In this document: positions 43,488 to 49,992 of the stretch, piece after piece
How positions within the stretch are numbered: position 1 is the first letter of the stretch
Layout: the number at the start of each line of letters is the position of its first letter
DNA from: JAVBSX01 sp051660685
GTDB lineage: Bacteria; Planctomycetota; Planctomycetia; Pirellulales; Thermoguttaceae
NCBI GenBank assembly: GCA_051660685.1
Contig: JBOFQB010000078.1
Coordinates: 1-49,992 of the forward strand
Direction of reading: 5' to 3'
DNA length: 49,992 bases
The notes under the pieces: model-generated
What the model was told of the DNA's origin: nothing
The model's database searches: none
The model's input: the letters and a program-made list of their open reading frames with translations, nothing else
Translations under genes and position numbers: made by a program

Positions 43488-44144
43488 CTACTTTCCCTCT
43501 TTTTTGAGAAACCGAACCCGATAAACGGCTTCTCCATGCAACCGTGTCCGCCGTTCAAAATGCGTATGATAATCCATGTCATGTTCCGCAATCACTTCGG
43601 GAACCTCAATCGGCTCTGAAAATCCCGTCTTTTCACGAACCAATTTCAGTGTACTCTCAAAATACTCCTGAACATCTGTCCAAAAATGAAACGTCCCCCC
43701 CGGTTGCAGCCGACTTTCAATCAGCTTCAACACTTCTTCTCGCAAAACCCGACGTTGACGGTGTGCCCGCTTCCACCATGGATCAGGAAAATAAACATGA
43801 ACGGCGAAAAGCGAATTTTCCGGCAAAACCTCACGCAATACGGGAACGGCATCTCCAGCAACAATCATGCCGTTTTGTCGTCCACTTCGGCACAAACGGA
43901 GTGCTGTAAATGTCGCATATTTTTTGCCAATCTCGATCCCCAAAAAATCATGTTCAGGCCGTTCCCCCGTTGCACCCTGCATGAACAATCCTTTTCCACA
44001 ACCAATTTCCAGTTCAAGCGGCGCAATGCGACCAAAAAGCGACTCGGAGGAAAACGGTTTTGGCAATTCTTCCGGGTTTCGCAAATACCATGAGAGGTCA
44101 TCACTCTCTTTCACATCCAACTTAGGAAACGCCCTCTGTCCCAT
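43488..44144 (-). CDS. trmB: tRNA (guanine-N7-)-methyltransferase
   Basis: SAM-dependent enzyme that makes m7G46 in tRNA. The 218-aa protein has motif I LELEIGCGKGLFMQ, DFLGIEIGKKYA, AGDAVPVL, the TrmB signature VHVYFPDPWWKRAHRQRRV, and the C-terminal GTFHFWTDVQEYFE. Its length is as expected. Upstream lies the CACGAA inverted repeat. The sugar transferase gene follows on the same strand. Confidence 0.95.
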   Translation of the reverse strand: MGQRAFPKLDVKESDDLSWYLRNPEELPKPFSSESLFGRIAPLELEIGCGKGLFMQGATGERPEHDFLGIEIGKKYATFTALRLCRSGRQNGMIVAGDAVPVLREVLPENSLFAVHVYFPDPWWKRAHRQRRVLREEVLKLIESRLQPGGTFHFWTDVQEYFESTLKLVREKTGFSEPIEVPEVIAEHDMDYHTHFERRTRLHGEAVYRVRFLKKEGK

Positions 44145-44200
44145 ATTTTACTATCAAACAACGTCATTAAAGTGATATTTTACACGAACGCAAACAGGAC

Positions 44201-44272
44201 TTTCGTGCTTTTTGTGTTTTTCGTGGTAAGGAACATGAACATGAACCACGAAATACACGAATAACACGAAAA
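44201..44272. repeat. CACGAA-type inverted repeat pair
   Basis: TTTCGTGCTTTTTGTGTTTT + TCGTGGT (44201-44227) and ACCACGAAATACACGAATAA + CACGAAAA (44245-44272) are imperfect reverse complements of about 27 bp around a 17-bp loop. Each arm is three CACGAA/CACAAA units. It is the only folded-back copy of this repeat family in the window. Confidence 0.65.
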
Positions 44273-44340
44273 AATACAACCGACCTAAACCGGTTGAGTC
44301 ACTACCAAACATTCAGTTCATTGGCGTTGCACAGTATATC

Positions 44341-45108
44341 TTACGGTTTCTTACTCAAAAGCATCTTCTTGACCGGGCGCAACACCTGATCGGCAATGTA
44401 GGTCGTCTCCGAAATCAAATGGGCAATCCGTTGATTAAAATAGGCATAAACCCCCAGAGAGGGAATCGCAACAATCAGTCCCTCAACAGTTGTGATAAGA
44501 GCCAGATAAATCCCTTCGGCCAAATCTCCGGCCCTTTGATAACCTTCAGCATGGGCCAACTCACGAAACGCAAGAACCATACCGACGACGGTCCCCAAAA
44601 GGCCGAGCATGGGGGCAATATTTCCAATCACATTCAGGTATTCAACCTTACGATACAATCGGGCTGTCTGTTCGCCAATTGCCTCTTCTGTCGATTTCTC
44701 GACCGACTCCCAACCCATTTCGCAATCGTTAAGACCGGCATAAAGGGCCAAACCCAAGACGCTCGGACTTTCACGACACTGTTTGACCGCCTCACTCCAC
44801 TGTCCTCCCCGCAATTTTTGGGTCACTTCACTTGCCAATCCGGGAGGATTGATGATACCACTTCGGACGGTGATGAAAAGTTCAATGGAAATGGCGAGTG
44901 ATGCAACGGAAAGGAGAATAATGATTCCGCCAATTGTTCCGCCTGCCTGAAGAATCCGCAAAAACGAAAATGCCTCCTTCGTTTCAACGGAAGGAGACAT
45001 CGACGGAGACACCGAAGGAGACGTTGCAGCGGATGCTGCCAAAACACGTCCTTCCAAAAACGCCAGACAAGCGACCAGCAGAACCACAATAAGCAATCGG
45101 TACATCAT
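44341..45108 (-). CDS. MotA/TolQ/ExbB-family proton channel
   Basis: Inner-membrane ion channel subunit energising outer-membrane or transport processes. Residue numbers count from the ATG at 45108. A signal-like helix (MMYRLLIVVLLVACLAFLEG), a Ser/Pro repeat stretch (SPSVSPSMSPSVE), then three TM segments follow: GGTIGGIIILLSVASLAISIELF, IGNIAPMLGLLGTVVGMVLAF and LALITTVEGLIVAIPSLGVYAYF. The last two carry the conserved channel residues. The frame extends to 45198, where ATG directly follows the stop of the upstream lipoprotein gene (TAAATG), and that longer start is possible. An ExbD/TolR partner is not present downstream. Confidence 0.9.
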   Translation of the reverse strand: MMYRLLIVVLLVACLAFLEGRVLAASAATSPSVSPSMSPSVETKEAFSFLRILQAGGTIGGIIILLSVASLAISIELFITVRSGIINPPGLASEVTQKLRGGQWSEAVKQCRESPSVLGLALYAGLNDCEMGWESVEKSTEEAIGEQTARLYRKVEYLNVIGNIAPMLGLLGTVVGMVLAFRELAHAEGYQRAGDLAEGIYLALITTVEGLIVAIPSLGVYAYFNQRIAHLISETTYIADQVLRPVKKMLLSKKP

Positions 45109-45198
45109 TCGAGGAAACGGCAAAACACAATCCAGATGAATGGTCATACAAGCGGGAACCTGAAGACCGACAATGTTCCCGCCCCGAATAAACCCCAT

Positions 45199-45567
45199 TT
45201 ACTCGGCTTCTGCTTTTTCAACGGTAAAATCTTTCTTCAGTCCTCCCGCCGGAACTTCAAGTTCAATACCGGATCGGGTATGGTCAAAGGTCTTTTGGTC
45301 TGCACCGGGAACTATAAGTGCCACTTTGTATTTACCGGGCGTCACGCCTTCACCCTCTTTCGTTTCTCCAACCGAATACGAACCTTTAGAGTCAATAGAG
45401 CCTTTTGCGAAGATTTTCTCTCCCTGCAACCGAACCGAACCGCCTGTTGCCGGGGTCCCGTCCGAAAACGTCACCTTACCGGATACCTTCGCCTTGTTGC
45501 TGCAACCAATTGCGGCACAAACGAAGAGACAAACGACACAAAGCAGAACCAAATTCCATTTTTTCAT
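45199..45567 (-). CDS. Small carboxypeptidase-regulatory-like lipoprotein
   Basis: A 122-aa exported lipoprotein: signal MKKWNLVLLCVVCLFVCAAIGC, with lipobox Cys at about residue 22. One beta-sandwich follows (KVSGKVTFSDGTPATGGSVRLQG...GSIDSKGSYSVG...PGKYKVALI), as in the many transthyretin-like small lipoproteins of planctomycetes. A good Shine-Dalgarno (AAAGAGG, six bases from the ATG) is present. It lies directly before the ExbB-like gene and probably shares its transcript. Function unknown. Confidence 0.88.
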   Translation of the reverse strand: MKKWNLVLLCVVCLFVCAAIGCSNKAKVSGKVTFSDGTPATGGSVRLQGEKIFAKGSIDSKGSYSVGETKEGEGVTPGKYKVALIVPGADQKTFDHTRSGIELEVPAGGLKKDFTVEKAEAE

Positions 45568-45731
45568 TGTGAACCTCTTTTGTATGTTGTAAAAAAGTTT
45601 TGTAAGAAAAATTAAAGTAAAGACAACAATGCAGCAGTCTAGCAGAGGAAAACCGGAATTACAACAGTTACAGACGGAAAAAAAAGTAAAAACCTCTCCC
45701 CGTTCCGTTTTTTCTTCGGTATACTTTTCCT

Positions 45732-46991
45732 ATGCTTGCTATTCTCAACAAACTGAACCGTCATTTCCTCTTTTCCCGACTTCTTCTGGTCCTCTCGCTC
45801 GAAGTCTCGACGCTTTTCCTCGCTCTCCGGCTCCCTCTGAACCCGGCTCTCCTTTTCGTTCTCCTCCTCCTCTCCCTCATTCCGCTCCTCAAACCCCTCT
45901 TAAAACCTGTTTCACCCCAAAAACGCCTCACCGAACTGCTCCGCCAAAAAAACGCCTCTCCTGCATTAAAACGTCTCGGACCTGCCGCTCTCGATTTTGA
46001 ACTCCACCCCAACCAACTCGGCTCCCCTGAACTCCGCCGTCTCGTCATGCAAAACGCAATCCCCCTGCTCCGCCAATTGCTCTCCACCCAAAAATCCAAC
46101 CAAAAACTCAACCGTTTCTCCTCCCTCCTCCTCTGTCTCTCCCTCTTGGGTCTCGCTTTTCTTGCCTTATCATCACAATCGATAAAACCAACACTCACAC
46201 AATCGGCATTATTTCAAGCGACACCCAACCAAACGGCTTCTCAACAACCCGCTGTTGCGGAATCCGAACCAACATCGCCGCCCAAAAGCGAATCTGAACC
46301 TTTTCCCCAAACGGTTGACGATTTGCAAAGCCTGAATCCTTTTCTCAAGCGGCAACAACAGCTTTTGCAGCGAACGACCCGGGAATGGATCGAAACTCGC
46401 GGTCAATCCCTTCTCCAGCTCTCGCCCCAAAAACAAAGAATACAATCGCAATTGGCTCAGATTCAGGAACAATTGGCCCAACAGTTTCTCTCCACAATAA
46501 AAACGCCGGACGAAACGTTCACCCCAAAAATCGCCGAACTCTTCCAGCAAAGCGCAAACGCCCTGAAAAAGAACCGTCTCGGCCAATCGATGCAGACCCA
46601 ACGTCAAATCGTCCAACAACTCGGCGGTGATCCTGATGTCATCACCGACGATCTGCCCCTTGACCTTCTCGAAAAGAACATTGACAACATCAATAGAAAA
46701 GTCCTCGCCCCTCTTTTGGCATCCCAGAACAGTTGGGAAAAGAATACCGATTCTGCCGGTTCAACCAATCTTGCCGGAACAACCGGTTCTGAATCACTCC
46801 ATGCAACGCAAACCGCTCTGATCGAGGTGCAAACGAACGGTTCTAACGATTTTTACGGCTCTCACTCCGCCAACTGGGGAGAACTCCCCTCCTCACAAAG
46901 TCAAGCTGTTCCAATTATGCCTCAAAATACGGTTGTACCGAAATATCGTGAGCCAACAGAGCGTTATTTCGAGCGTTGGAACTTAAAATAA
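45732..46991 (+). CDS. Membrane-anchored protein with coiled-coil C-terminal region
   Basis: A 419-aa protein of unknown family. Two hydrophobic regions lie at the N-terminus (about 13-60, a very Leu-rich stretch) and a single TM at about 127-146. Beyond it is a soluble part with a Pro/Ser linker and Gln-rich coiled helices (RIQSQLAQIQEQLAQQFL). The end is VPKYREPTERYFERWNLK. That end resembles the IP-YR--VE-YF-type C-terminus I recall from planctomycetal membrane proteins encoded near MoxR clusters, but that is only an impression. The coding strand is strongly pyrimidine-biased in the first 300 bp. Confidence 0.65.
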   Translation: MLAILNKLNRHFLFSRLLLVLSLEVSTLFLALRLPLNPALLFVLLLLSLIPLLKPLLKPVSPQKRLTELLRQKNASPALKRLGPAALDFELHPNQLGSPELRRLVMQNAIPLLRQLLSTQKSNQKLNRFSSLLLCLSLLGLAFLALSSQSIKPTLTQSALFQATPNQTASQQPAVAESEPTSPPKSESEPFPQTVDDLQSLNPFLKRQQQLLQRTTREWIETRGQSLLQLSPQKQRIQSQLAQIQEQLAQQFLSTIKTPDETFTPKIAELFQQSANALKKNRLGQSMQTQRQIVQQLGGDPDVITDDLPLDLLEKNIDNINRKVLAPLLASQNSWEKNTDSAGSTNLAGTTGSESLHATQTALIEVQTNGSNDFYGSHSANWGELPSSQSQAVPIMPQNTVVPKYREPTERYFERWNLK

Positions 46992-47315
46992 ACACGATCC
47001 GAACAGGCGTTACAACCGGACGGGAAATTTCCGAAATCTTTTCACAAAGTCCGATTCAAGGTTGATTTTCCCCCTCTTCAACGCCGAATTCTATTGCGTG
47101 CCCCCCAGCACTCCGTTAAATAGGATTTGGGTTTTTTTTACCCGGGGTCACTGAACTCTTCCGAGTTGTTTGAAGAGCCATTTCGGTAAAGCTGATAAGG
47201 ACGTTTTTTCCTGGATGTCCCGAATCGGCCCACTGAAAACAAAAAGTGGTGTGCCCACACCATGATTGGAATAGTCACAGAACTCCAGAACCTTACACAA
47301 GAAGGATCGATTATT
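46992..47315. other. Upstream region of the Cys-rich barrel gene
   Basis: This 324-bp gap has no gene I can support. It contains GGTGT-gccc-ACACC (a small hairpin near 47249), and AAGGA (47302-47306) nine bases before the ATG at 47316, which is a strong ribosome binding site. No promoter is convincing by eye. Confidence 0.4.
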
Positions 47316-48368
47316 ATGAAAAAGAACATTCTCTTGACTGCCGCTGTTGCAGTTGCTTTGTCCGTTTCCTTTGTTGGAAGCACTTTTGCTCAGTACGCCT
47401 TTGTTCACAACCCTTTTGCGATTCGACAGGCAACTCAGGATCGGATGACCCAGAACTTCTTCGCTTGGGGATGTGCGGGTGCTTGTGGTGGTGAATGTGG
47501 AGGTAATGGTTGCGGAACCGGTTGCACGGACAACCTCGGTTGCGGCGACGTTGGATGTGGGGACACCGGGTGCGGCGATGTCTGCGGAACCGGCTTCAAC
47601 AAACTCTCCGGCGCAGCCGTTTGGGGAAACTACGTCGGACGTAACGTCAACGTGGGAACAACGGCCGGTATTTCCAATGGAGCCGACTTCAAAGCGAACG
47701 GTTTCCAGATTGGTTGGGACATGTACTCGGACCGTTGCACCCAATTCGGTGTCATGTTCGGATATGAAAACGTGAAGTTTTGGGAAACTGCGGCTGCATC
47801 CCCGAAAGCGGATGATTATTACTTTGGTTTCTACGGAGCCCGTAAATTCGGAAACGGTTACGACGTTCGCGGAGTCATGGGTTACGGTCATCAGCAAATT
47901 CGGGCGGATGCTGTCAAAGCGAAAGGTAATACGTTTGAAACAACCGTTGAACTTGGCAAACGAATTTACATGACGAAGAACCTTTCGTACCGACCGGTTG
48001 TTGCGTTCGACCTCTATGATGGTGGTTTGAAAGTAGATGATACAGACGTTTCGTTCTCCTCAACCCTCATGTACAACCGTTATGGTAGTGACCTGCAATG
48101 GAATTGTGGACGCCTGAACCTCAATGCTGGAGCGTACTACTCCTTCCTGATGAGCAAGACATCCGCAGCTGCCATCGTTCCTACCGACTTGACCGACCCT
48201 ACAGCGCTTGCAAGTGCAGCGAACACGATGGTCAGCATGAATGCTGGAATCAACTATCAGTTGAACAAGAACTGGAGTGCGTTTGGAAACTACTATGCCG
48301 ACGGTGTTGACAGTGGAAACGGCGTTTGGCAGAATTCGGTCCTCGTTGGTCTTGACTGCCGCTTCTAG
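47316..48368 (+). CDS. Outer-membrane beta-barrel protein with a Cys/Gly-rich N-terminal repeat region
   Basis: A 350-aa exported protein. A signal peptide (MKKNILLTAAVAVALSVSFVGSTFAQ) is followed by a Cys/Gly-rich segment at about residues 50-90 (CAGACGGECGGNGCGTGC, then GCGDVGCGDTGCGDVCG). After this comes a barrel of alternating strands (FGVMFGYENVKFW, YYFGFYGARKF, YDVRGVMGYGHQQI, INYQLNKNWSAFGNYYADGV) ending NSVLVGLDCRF with a C-terminal Phe, as for OMPs. It resembles autotransporter beta-domain barrels. The AAGGA site at 47302 selects the ATG at 47316 rather than 47262. A strong terminator follows, so it is a single-gene, probably highly expressed unit. Confidence 0.85.
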   Translation: MKKNILLTAAVAVALSVSFVGSTFAQYAFVHNPFAIRQATQDRMTQNFFAWGCAGACGGECGGNGCGTGCTDNLGCGDVGCGDTGCGDVCGTGFNKLSGAAVWGNYVGRNVNVGTTAGISNGADFKANGFQIGWDMYSDRCTQFGVMFGYENVKFWETAAASPKADDYYFGFYGARKFGNGYDVRGVMGYGHQQIRADAVKAKGNTFETTVELGKRIYMTKNLSYRPVVAFDLYDGGLKVDDTDVSFSSTLMYNRYGSDLQWNCGRLNLNAGAYYSFLMSKTSAAAIVPTDLTDPTALASAANTMVSMNAGINYQLNKNWSAFGNYYADGVDSGNGVWQNSVLVGLDCRF

Positions 48369-48435
48369 TCAACCGAGGGTCAACAATTTTTATCCGTCCT
48401 GAACGCTCTTTGTGAAAATTCAGGACGCACATCCG

Positions 48436-48468
48436 AGGTCGTCTTCGCAAGAAGACGACCTTTTTTTT
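48436..48468 (+). terminator. Rho-independent terminator of the barrel gene
   Basis: A perfect 11-bp stem AGGTCGTCTTC (48436-48446), GCAA loop and GAAGACGACCT (48451-48461), followed by a T-run to 48468. It is the clearest intrinsic terminator in the window. Confidence 0.92.
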
Positions 48469-48474
48469 CGTTCC

Positions 48475-48548
48475 GTTTAGCCGCGGAACACCGTTCCGCG
48501 CGTAATGAAAATAGAGGAAGCACGCGGAACGTTGTTCCGCGGCTAAAC
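48475..48548. repeat. 74-bp GTTTAGCCG palindromic repeat, copy C
   Basis: Ends GTTTAGCCGCGGAAC and GTTCCGCGGCTAAAC are perfect inverted arms. Internal palindromes (GGAACACCGTTCC and GGAACGTTGTTCC) follow the same plan as copies A and B, but both arms are of the GGAAC kind. It lies between the convergent barrel and HU genes. Confidence 0.85.
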
Positions 48549-48563
48549 GAATGATCGCAGGAG

Positions 48564-48905
48564 TTAGACGGTTTCTTTGAGTCCTTTGAGCGCCTTGATC
48601 TTGACTCGGTAATGAGCCGGTTTCGCTTCACGGTTGATGAACTCGCCCGGACGAAGCGGATTCGGAACATTCTTCTTCGCCGGTTGCGCCTTGACATGTT
48701 TCTTTTCAATCTTCAAGAGACCCGGCAAGGTGAAGGAACCTGCCCCCTTCTTGCCCATGCTCTTTTTGATCTCCTCACTGAGTGCTTCCAATACGTCGTT
48801 GACCTGCTTCTTCGTCAATTCCGTTACCGTTGCAATCTCCGCAACCATTTGTGTCTTGGTCAACGGTTTCTTCTCCGGTTTCTTTTCAGCTGCTGCTTTC
48901 GCCAT
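48564..48905 (-). CDS. hup: HU-family DNA-binding protein with Lys/Ala-rich N-terminal tail
   Basis: A histone-like nucleoid protein of 113 aa. A basic tail (MAKAAAEKKPEKKPLTKTQ) precedes the HU core (AEIATVTELTKKQVNDVLEALSEEIKKSM, GAGSFTLPGLLKI, then the DNA-binding arm AKKNVPNPLRPGEFINREAKPAHYRVKIKALK). AAGGAGG eight bases before the ATG at 48905 fixes the start. The open frame further upstream is not used. A set of phased A-tracts lies 200-260 bp upstream. Confidence 0.93.
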   Translation of the reverse strand: MAKAAAEKKPEKKPLTKTQMVAEIATVTELTKKQVNDVLEALSEEIKKSMGKKGAGSFTLPGLLKIEKKHVKAQPAKKNVPNPLRPGEFINREAKPAHYRVKIKALKGLKETV

Positions 48906-49095
48906 AACAAATTCCTCCTTGCATAAAGGTGTGTAAAAAATTTTTTCCCGACCAACGCGGGGGGGAAAGGTGAGACCGCGAGTGAACCTTGCGTTCCCGT
49001 TAAGCTCGAAAGAGCTATTATTTCCGGGACAACGCGAAGTACGCTGATCTCGAACGGCATACTTTTCCCATGTTTTTCCAGAATTTTCAAGAGGG

Positions 49096-49160
49096 AAAAG
49101 GCAAAAAAGTGAAAAAAAGCCGAAAAAAACGTAAAAAAGGGGAAAAATTTCCGAAAAAAA
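49096..49160. promoter_or_regulatory. Phased A-tracts (intrinsically curved DNA) upstream of HU
   Basis: Six A-tracts of 5-7 A start at 49103, 49112, 49123, 49133, 49143 and 49154, that is with a 9-11 bp period matching the helical turn. A short AAAA precedes at 49096. The stretch lies between the tsaE stop and the HU promoter region. Such arrays bend DNA and commonly act as upstream activating or nucleoid-protein sites. Confidence 0.6.
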
Positions 49161-49185
49161 CACCCGCAAACGGTTCATTCGGGGT

Positions 49186-49632
49186 TCACACGGGCAATTC
49201 ATCGGGGATCACCATTGTGATTTGTCGACTGAATTCGCCGGTAATTCGGATAGAAATCCGGACGAACAATTCGGGCAAGGCGGGGGTGATGCGGTCCGCC
49301 CATTCCACAAAAGTTAAAGCAAGTGTGTTAAAATAACTATCCAAACCGGCCTCAATGAACTCCTCGGTGTTCTTCAAACGATAAGCGTCAATATGGTTGA
49401 TCGGAATGTCCCCAAAGTATTGATGCAGCAAGACGAAGGTGGGGCTTGAAACGGTTGCGGGGTCCACATGGTCAGCGCGGGCGATTGCCTGAACGAGACG
49501 TGTTTTTCCGGCTCCGAGAGTACCATAAAGGGCAATGACTGAAGGTCGTGGAATCAGGTCGAAGAGCGTTTGCCCAATTTGATCTGTTTCTTCAGGACTG
49601 TTGACGAAAAAATGATAGGTTTCAGAAGACAT
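49186..49632 (-). CDS. tsaE: tRNA threonylcarbamoyladenosine synthesis ATPase
   Basis: A 148-aa P-loop ATPase partner of TsaB/TsaD in making t6A37. Walker A GTLGAGKTRLVQAIA, switch SSPTFVLLHQY, HIDAYRL and the conserved VEWADRI with its Trp are all present. The length is normal. Twelve bases separate it from the dgkA stop, so the two are probably one operon. Confidence 0.95.
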   Translation of the reverse strand: MSSETYHFFVNSPEETDQIGQTLFDLIPRPSVIALYGTLGAGKTRLVQAIARADHVDPATVSSPTFVLLHQYFGDIPINHIDAYRLKNTEEFIEAGLDSYFNTLALTFVEWADRITPALPELFVRISIRITGEFSRQITMVIPDELPV

Positions 49633-49644
49633 AAGCGAAAGGGG

Positions 49645-49992
49645 TTAGACGAACAGGGCTTGAAGGAAGATCAGGGAACCGATGAGGGCTGCGCCAAAGG
49701 AGAGGAGGAGAACCGCCCCGCTCGCAATGTTCAGTGCCCGGCCAACATGCGGATTGTACTCCGATGTAATCGCTTTTGCCAAGACCTCAATCGCGGTGTT
49801 GAACATTTCACCTGCCAAAACAAGGATAATGCAAAGCAGGAGGAGACACCAACGAATCAGATCGAGTTGGAAGCAGAGAGCGAGAATCAGGACGATTGCG
49901 GCAATGACGAAATGGGCAATGTAACTGTTCTGGTTGTAAATCGACTGTCGCAGACCGAGAAAGGCGTCGGCAAATTTCACGCGCCAAATTCT
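49645..49992 (-). CDS. dgkA: Diacylglycerol kinase (DgkA type), 5' end outside the window
   Basis: Small integral-membrane lipid kinase. The frame is open to the window edge: codons RIWR precede the GTG at 49980 and continue the family pattern W-x-x-KFxxAxxGL, so the true start lies beyond 49992. Three helices and the active-site block GEMFNTAIEVL are visible, followed by GRALNIASGAVLLLSFGAALIG. The second conserved Lys-Asp (usually AKD) reads RALN here, a divergence in an otherwise conserved region. Confidence 0.88.
   Translation of the reverse strand, partial: RIWRVKFADAFLGLRQSIYNQNSYIAHFVIAAIVLILALCFQLDLIRWCLLLLCIILVLAGEMFNTAIEVLAKAITSEYNPHVGRALNIASGAVLLLSFGAALIGSLIFLQALFV

Noticed and set aside
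48906..49202. N-terminal extension of HU to 212 residues
   Set aside because: The AAGGAGG before the ATG at 48905 and the HU-family start show that the upstream codons are not translated.

Overview
The window (about 50 kb, GC near 47-48% by eye) looks like chromosome of an uncultured planctomycete, most likely a gut- or rumen-type member of the Pirellulales/Thermoguttaceae. Pointers are a DUF1559-type lipoprotein, two Tat-exported Gfo/Idh/MocA oxidoreductases, a secreted protein joining a hydrazine-synthase-alpha-like propeller, CxxCH motifs and an SUMF1 domain, a BRCT-MerR-TPR regulator, a planctomycete-style FHA protein (MFGTMIPLGGGDDIPL start), and frequent absence of Shine-Dalgarno sequences. 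The taxonomic placement is inference from gene content; there is no rRNA in the window.

Layout. 0-4 kb: 5' end of a probable IS66-type transposase, a TrkH K+ transporter with a Ser/Asp-rich insert, a flavin/NAD electron-transfer subunit, an FHA protein. 4-11 kb: leuA, a umuC-like Y-family polymerase, a candidate small RNA, an FmdB/phosphoesterase pair, prs and an MvhD-like iron-sulfur subunit. 11-17 kb: an RND pump with a hotdog thioesterase, a large polytopic membrane protein, a possible orphan antitoxin. 17-31 kb is rich in exported proteins: the 1294-aa multidomain protein, a small membrane protein with a site-2 protease, a GH5 enzyme, a RhaT-like sugar symporter, a Gfo/Idh oxidoreductase, a HEAT-repeat protein and the BRCT-MerR-TPR gene overlapping truA. 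32-40 kb: tRNA-Ala, a second Gfo/Idh, an FGGY sugar kinase, a porin, a HIT hydrolase, the DUF1559 lipoprotein and tRNA-Ser. 40.8-42.5 kb: next to tRNA-Ser, a two-gene AAA-ATPase plus TOPRIM/RloB-like module that resembles ATPase-nuclease antiphage systems (PARIS/RloAB/OLD type). 42.6-50 kb: sugar transferase, trmB, ExbB-like channel, small lipoprotein, a membrane protein, a Cys-rich beta-barrel protein, HU, tsaE and dgkA.

Functional themes. Glycan and sugar use recurs (GH5, RhaT-like symporter, two Gfo/Idh enzymes, FGGY kinase, porin), although the genes are not one operon. Two subunits typical of Hdr-Flx electron-transfer modules (FlxA/HydG-like and MvhD/FlpD-like) are present but 7 kb apart.

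Non-coding structure is unusually rich. A family of palindromic repeats with GTTTAGCCG/CGGCTAAAC ends occurs as compact 72-74 bp copies and as a roughly 200-220 bp MITE-like element present in two inverted copies. Heptamer arrays (GGGGATA/GGGAATA) and CACGAA-type repeats also lie between genes. At least five conserved proteins carry lineage-specific, tandemly repetitive inserts in loops or linkers. Six helically phased A-tracts lie upstream of the HU gene.
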